Shown in pieces: positions 59,742 to 64,000 of a DNA stretch of 64,000 nucleotides (position 1 is the stretch's first letter; every line of letters begins with the position of its first letter). Position numbers and translations under genes: made by a program. Below the pieces are notes generated by a model, which worked only from the letters and a program-made list of their open reading frames with translations, had not been told where the DNA came from and searched no databases. The stretch lies in contig JANUWI010000005.1 in NCBI GenBank assembly GCA_025504975.1, positions 2,046,001 through 2,110,000 of the forward strand, in the 5' to 3' direction. This stretch comes from Plenodomus lindquistii (lineage: Eukaryota > Ascomycota > Dothideomycetes > Pleosporales > Leptosphaeriaceae).

Positions 59742-61381
59742 ATGCGGGCGAAACGGAAAAACGTCTGCCAAGACTGCAGGTCCCGGAAGCTTGCTGTAAG
59801 TCGCCAGGCTACGTCTGACCACGTAAGAAGAAGAGCAGCCTGCTAACGAATCGTCCTAGTGCGATGGGAAGCAACCAGCTTGTTCACAATGTGTGGCACG
59901 AAAGATAATGTGCAGTGGCTACCGACAGGAGTACTTGTTCGTAGAGCCTAACAGCAAGAACGCGGTGAGCAGGCGCTCACCGCAGAAGCCACCCGCTTCG
60001 AACGATCAACCACCTACCCCACTAGCTGCGACCAAGGACACAACGCTCCGGGACGACATTCGCTGCATCTTGCAGCAGTATACTCCAGGTACCAGCAGCG
60101 TCCCTGCGAAGTCCAATCCTCACCACAACCAGATTTGTGGGTCGTGGGTAGAGGTGCTTGGAATTTTACCAGATACCGCTATTGAGCAACCATGCTTGTC
60201 TTCTGCCATCAGGCTGTTTTCGACAGCCGTGCGATCCCATATCGCGGGAGCCGCCGTACCAGCCCACCCAGCGATGCTCGAAATGTACTGTCAATCGCTG
60301 CGACTACTGAAGGAGGCTATACATGGTGCGCGAGGCAAGTTTGATATCGCACATTGTGTCTCAATCATGTGCTTGGCTGTCACAGACGTAAGCCCGTCCA
60401 ATTAAGCCGGCTTACAACACGAAGATAACTAATCTTGGCAGATCATCACCCCGGGCCTAGACTCTGGCTGGCATGCACACGTGGGAGGCATAGGTAAGAT
60501 GATCGAGCGCAAGGGTCCATTGTCTTTCAGCTCTGGGGAAGAGCACACCATCTTTGTTGGATTAAGACCTTTACTTGTAAGTTCTTCGGACTCCACGCAA
60601 TGCGCACTCGCTCACCGCCCATGATCTTGTCTAGTTGGTAAGCTCGATCCTGCGAAGGCGAGGCATCTTTCTCATGGAAGACACCTGGACCATGATCCCA
60701 TTCGTAGGGCAGCCTGTATCAATCATGCAGAATCTCTTGAACAAAGCGCTCAAGCTTCCGAGCCTTTTAGAAAGGTTTGATCAACTTGGCGATCTGTCCA
60801 CAACGATGGACTTGACGGCGATCGATCAGATTGAGGCTGATTTTCACGACTTTCTTGCGGTCCTTCGCCAATGGGAGTTGACATCGCAATCCCAACCACC
60901 ATACATCATGTACTGGACTAGGCCGTATACCGAGAAACGGCTCTTTTCTGACCATGTCCTCTGGTTCCCGAATATCATGACTGCAAGCAGTATGACCCAC
61001 TATTGGGCCTTTCGGATCATCGCCAAGAAGCACATCACGGCCTTGCGTGATGCACGCCTTGCTCATGGGCATGAGAACTATCAAAATCCAGCCTGCGCTG
61101 GCGATATTCCCATTCTGACGCTTGCGGGCATGATTTGCGATAGCATGCAATACTTGATGCAGCCAGAGCATAAGCTCCCTGGGCCAGGCTCCACGTTCTT
61201 CACCTTCGCCACGGCAATTCGAACGTTCGATGAAGCCATAGAAGACTGCAGAGAGAGACGCGATCAGTGCGTGCAGATTCAACAGGAATTGGAAAGTAGG
61301 GGTATGTATGTTCCGGACATTGCGATGGGACGTAGGTCCGTTCAACCGGATTCTCCCGGGAGCTCATACTCAACGCCATAA
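59742..61381 (+). CDS. Zn2Cys6 fungal transcription factor
   Basis: Exons 59742-59795, 59860-60387, 60442-60576 and 60635-61381 (introns of 64, 54 and 58 bp, all phase 0) give 487 residues. The first exon codes for MRAKRKNVCQDCRSRKLA, and the second continues CDGKQPACSQCVARKIMCSG, completing the six-cysteine binuclear zinc cluster at residues ~9-36. The first intron falls exactly before the third cysteine. The remainder matches the general fungal transcription factor body (SAIRLFSTAVRSH, MEDTWTMIPFVGQP, FVLRQW-type helices, FFTFATAIRTFDEAIED). It should be a nuclear DNA-binding regulator. Its target is unknown; the divergent dehydrogenase is the nearest candidate. Confidence 0.92.
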
Positions 61382-62701
61382 GATCAGTCCGTGTCACAAG
61401 CTCGAGGAGATACGATCAGGACCACGAGATTGTTTCAACTGTTGAAGCTGCTTGTCAGGAGCAGATGCCCGGAGATGAATGACGATGGTCGAAAGTTTAG
61501 CAATACTGTTGCTGCTGCTGCCCTTGCTGCTAGTGTCCTCACTTGGCTTTACGATGACAACATCAGTTGCAACACAAACACGGCTTTGAATTCCATTATC
61601 TTGGAGATGTATCAGGCAGTGGAGAATCTCTCACCAGCTTGGAAGCACACTCAAGCTTCGGATAAGCGTCTCGTTCCCCGCAAGCGCAATAAATGGCGTT
61701 GATGACCAATCTTGTCATCTTCAAAAATACTCAGCAGCCGACTTCTGGTAGGCTTTGCATGTGGCTGCGAAGAGCAAGACTCTTGAAGAGATCCACAAAA
61801 GTTCAGAGCATCTGGTGACTGATCATTGTGGCTCACGACTGTTGCCAGCTGGTATTGAGAACCAGGGCATAGGCAGTCTTGACAGTAACGTGTTCATATA
61901 CTGGTAACGTAGTTGCCGCTTACGACGGATTGGGCCTGGCGGTATGCACGCCTGAAGCTTACCACTACGGCTTCAGACTACATAGACCAGCGGACCAAGC
62001 GCGGGTTCTACGTGCTATTGCAGTCCATCTTTTATTACACCGCTTGGCTCGAGGGCCACTTCGACCAGGCACGCATCCTTGAAGACACTGTCAAGATTTC
62101 CTGATTGTGAGGACCATGTTGGCGTTATATGACTTTCGAAGTGTTTGCGAGGGAAGGTATGCCGAGGGGCTATGCGCTTGACCGGCATAGATATCGCCAA
62201 GCATGAGTTTGGCTCCTAGCCGGTTCTGCGTCTATTTTGATTTCCGAGAGAACTGACGGTAGGAGTAGCGCTTCGTATCTTGGGTTTTTGATGAGGAAGT
62301 CGAGCCATCGAGCCGGTCCGCAATGAGCTGTATCTGAGATTGAAAGGCTCTCTGGGTGAAATGACCTTGTATAAGATGGGAACTTCTGGCGATTGATGAA
62401 CGCATCCACCAGGCGCGGTGCGGTGCATGTATATGGCGCCATATCGCCGTTTGAACTGAATATCAAAGTTCAAGTGGCAAATCTTTGGCTATCGGGAGAA
62501 GAATGAAGTCGGAACCGTTCAGGTTGTCAAGCTCATACACTACTCCCAATGAATCAAAATCACGAAAGCTTGGACAGTATAAAGTACTTCTCAGGGTCTT
62601 AGAAAGGCGTTTGTCTCACTGAACATACACCAAGTGCTACAGGTACGTGGAGTGACTTACTGAGCATCCAAACCTGCACCTTCCTTGCCTTTATTGCCCG
62701 C
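61382..62701. other. Intergenic; possible gene remnants
   Basis: About 1.3 kb without an intact gene. A plus-strand frame at 61391-61702 (no ATG, 103 residues), one at 61913-62104 (containing SIFYYTAWLEGHFDQARILE) and a minus-strand frame at 62170-62466 look partly coding, and may be fragments of decayed genes. None has a supported start or domain. Confidence 0.3.
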
Positions 62702-63949
62702 TCAAGCTATGCCGTCATGGCTTCCCTTCATCACCGTGTCTCCATCACCGTCCCATTCCCCCTCAGCCCCGGGATGTCCTCTCCAGATCCTGACCCCCGA
62801 CCCCGGTATGTGGCCGGCATCAAGAGTCTTTTGCTCCCCGTCTTCCAAAGCACCTGCATGTGCCCTCAAAGACCATGGAGTACCGCCAGAGCTCCAGGTT
62901 CTGAGTGCCCAAGGGGGGAAGTAAAGCAGCAGCTCAACTTTTGCCTTTTTGCACATGCTTCGAATATCATCCACGGGGTCGGGAAAGGCATAGACCCTCG
63001 CACGCTGTCGGGATGCTCGACAATGCCACTCGAAATAGACCTCGACACGCCGAAGGGCTGGGAAATGACCGCCAATTTTAGCAGCGCAGAGGAGATGGAG
63101 AAACCAGGCTGTGGCATGTGTCGCTTCGCTGATCTGCAGGATTTCAAGCGTCAAAGGCAACACTTCCCGGGGGTCTGCGAAGTGAGGCCGGGAGCTATTA
63201 GTGTTCAGCGCTTTCATGGATAAACCAAGAACCCTGAGGGCTTTGAAAGATTGAAAATTGAAGACCGTCGGCGCGCGCATGTCGAAGTACATGGCTGTCA
63301 TGTCCGCAGGGACATTCAGGACTGTGAGCTGCGGCAACAATTTTGCGTAGACGGATGCACTGAAGGCGTTGCGCCACCCCTGCGGCAGGCTAACAAGCCT
63401 CGCTTCAGGGCTTAGCATTCGCTCGAATACGGGAAAGTCCATGAGCCAGGCGTCTCCAAGCTTCAGCTCTTGCAGATTCGGCAAGTTGCTTACTAGATTG
63501 CAAAACAACGCTGGAACGACGTCTTCTTGAATCGCTTCCATCCCGATAAGGTCATTAGCAGCAATGTGGGCCTTGTAAATTTCCTGTATGAACTGGGTCC
63601 TCTCCTGTAGTTCCGGTGTGAGCCGTATGCGTGGGTATTTCTTGTCGCTAATCCCATCCTCGTTGCGTTTCACGCGATCGTGGCTGGAGCTCCAGATCTC
63701 AAGCGTGCGCACTTGACGTACGAGTTTGGATCGCAAAAAGAGCTCCCACATGTACTTATCTATCCACCCAAGGGGCAAGCGCGGCTCTTTCAGAAGCCAT
63801 TCCTGCGCGATAGGTCGCAGCCGCTTCGACACAAGCGACAGGTTAGCAAGATCGGTATTGCGCGTCAAGCCCGCAACCTGCGCGCACACATTGAGAAGTA
63901 GTTCATCTGGCAAGTCAGTAAGGGTGATCGGGTGGAGAGAACGCGCCAT
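62702..63949 (-). CDS. F-box domain protein
   Basis: An intronless ATG-started frame of 415 residues. The N-terminus reads ITLTDLPDELLLNVCAQVAG followed by NLSLVSKRLRPIAQEWL, a clear F-box (~8-55) for Skp1 binding in SCF ubiquitin ligases. The rest is leucine-rich without strict repeats (LPNLQELKLGDAWL, LLPQLTVLNVPADM, KALRVLGLSMKAL, LTLEILQISEATHATAW, FPALRRVEVYF), as in other fungal F-box/LRR-like proteins. It ends with a Gly/Asp-rich tail. The substrate is unknown. The start lies 51 bp from the window edge, so most of the promoter is outside. Confidence 0.88.
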   Translation of the reverse strand: MARSLHPITLTDLPDELLLNVCAQVAGLTRNTDLANLSLVSKRLRPIAQEWLLKEPRLPLGWIDKYMWELFLRSKLVRQVRTLEIWSSSHDRVKRNEDGISDKKYPRIRLTPELQERTQFIQEIYKAHIAANDLIGMEAIQEDVVPALFCNLVSNLPNLQELKLGDAWLMDFPVFERMLSPEARLVSLPQGWRNAFSASVYAKLLPQLTVLNVPADMTAMYFDMRAPTVFNFQSFKALRVLGLSMKALNTNSSRPHFADPREVLPLTLEILQISEATHATAWFLHLLCAAKIGGHFPALRRVEVYFEWHCRASRQRARVYAFPDPVDDIRSMCKKAKVELLLYFPPWALRTWSSGGTPWSLRAHAGALEDGEQKTLDAGHIPGSGVRIWRGHPGAEGEWDGDGDTVMKGSHDGIA

Positions 63950-64000
63950 GGGGAGACGCGTTGTTTTTGTTCAATTTTGCGCTAACTTGGGAGAGTTGAG

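Overview
This window is nuclear DNA from a filamentous ascomycete. Dothideomycetes, probably Pleosporales, is the best guess. The evidence is the many short introns (47-99 bp, one of 279 bp) with GTAAGT/GTGAGT-type donors and CTAAC/CTGAC branch motifs, and the gene families present: a multimodular NRPS, a Zn2Cys6 regulator, F-box proteins, an OCH1-type mannosyltransferase, a DUR3 urea transporter, a pectin lyase and small secreted cysteine-rich proteins. I see no transposon, CRISPR array, rRNA or tRNA that I could support.

Positions 1-18945 hold the 3' part of a very large NRPS gene. I resolve seven exons and six introns of 47-52 bp, giving 6215 residues inside the window. The domain order is A1-T1-C-A2-T2-E-C-A3-T3-C-A4-T4-E-C-[Ser/Arg-rich linker]-T5-C-T6*. 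The last module pair has no adenylation domain, and the final carrier domain has lost its phosphopantetheine serine (LGGDI instead of LGGDS). The product is unknown. From the two epimerization domains, a peptide with at least two D-residues is expected.

From 19 to 34 kb lie: a small zinc-ribbon protein; a DUF7587-like protein; an E2 ubiquitin-conjugating-fold protein without its active-site cysteine; a secreted rhamnogalacturonan lyase; a DUR3 urea transporter whose promoter has GATA sites; an F-box gene interrupted by an in-frame TGA; and a cytochrome P450. From 36.9 to 38.9 kb, two divergently transcribed genes encode related cysteine-rich secreted proteins. Both share a C-terminal NADCC-x9-C exon and the same intron layout.

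From 40 to 64 kb the genes are mostly housekeeping or accessory: a conserved hypothetical protein; a PGAP4-like glycosyltransferase with membrane segments inside its catalytic domain; a DUF6536 membrane protein; an OCH1-like GT32 enzyme; a Pro/Gln-rich protein; an annexin with a tandem-repeat N-terminus; a short-chain dehydrogenase; a Zn2Cys6 transcription factor; and an F-box protein. Intergenic spaces are large (up to about 3 kb) and contain mono-, di- and minisatellite tracts. Apart from the NRPS there is no clear biosynthetic cluster in the window: the P450 is 13.5 kb away with unrelated genes between. Tailoring genes, if any, would lie upstream of position 1.

All splice sites were read by eye from the sequence. 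Family names come from motif recognition without database searches.
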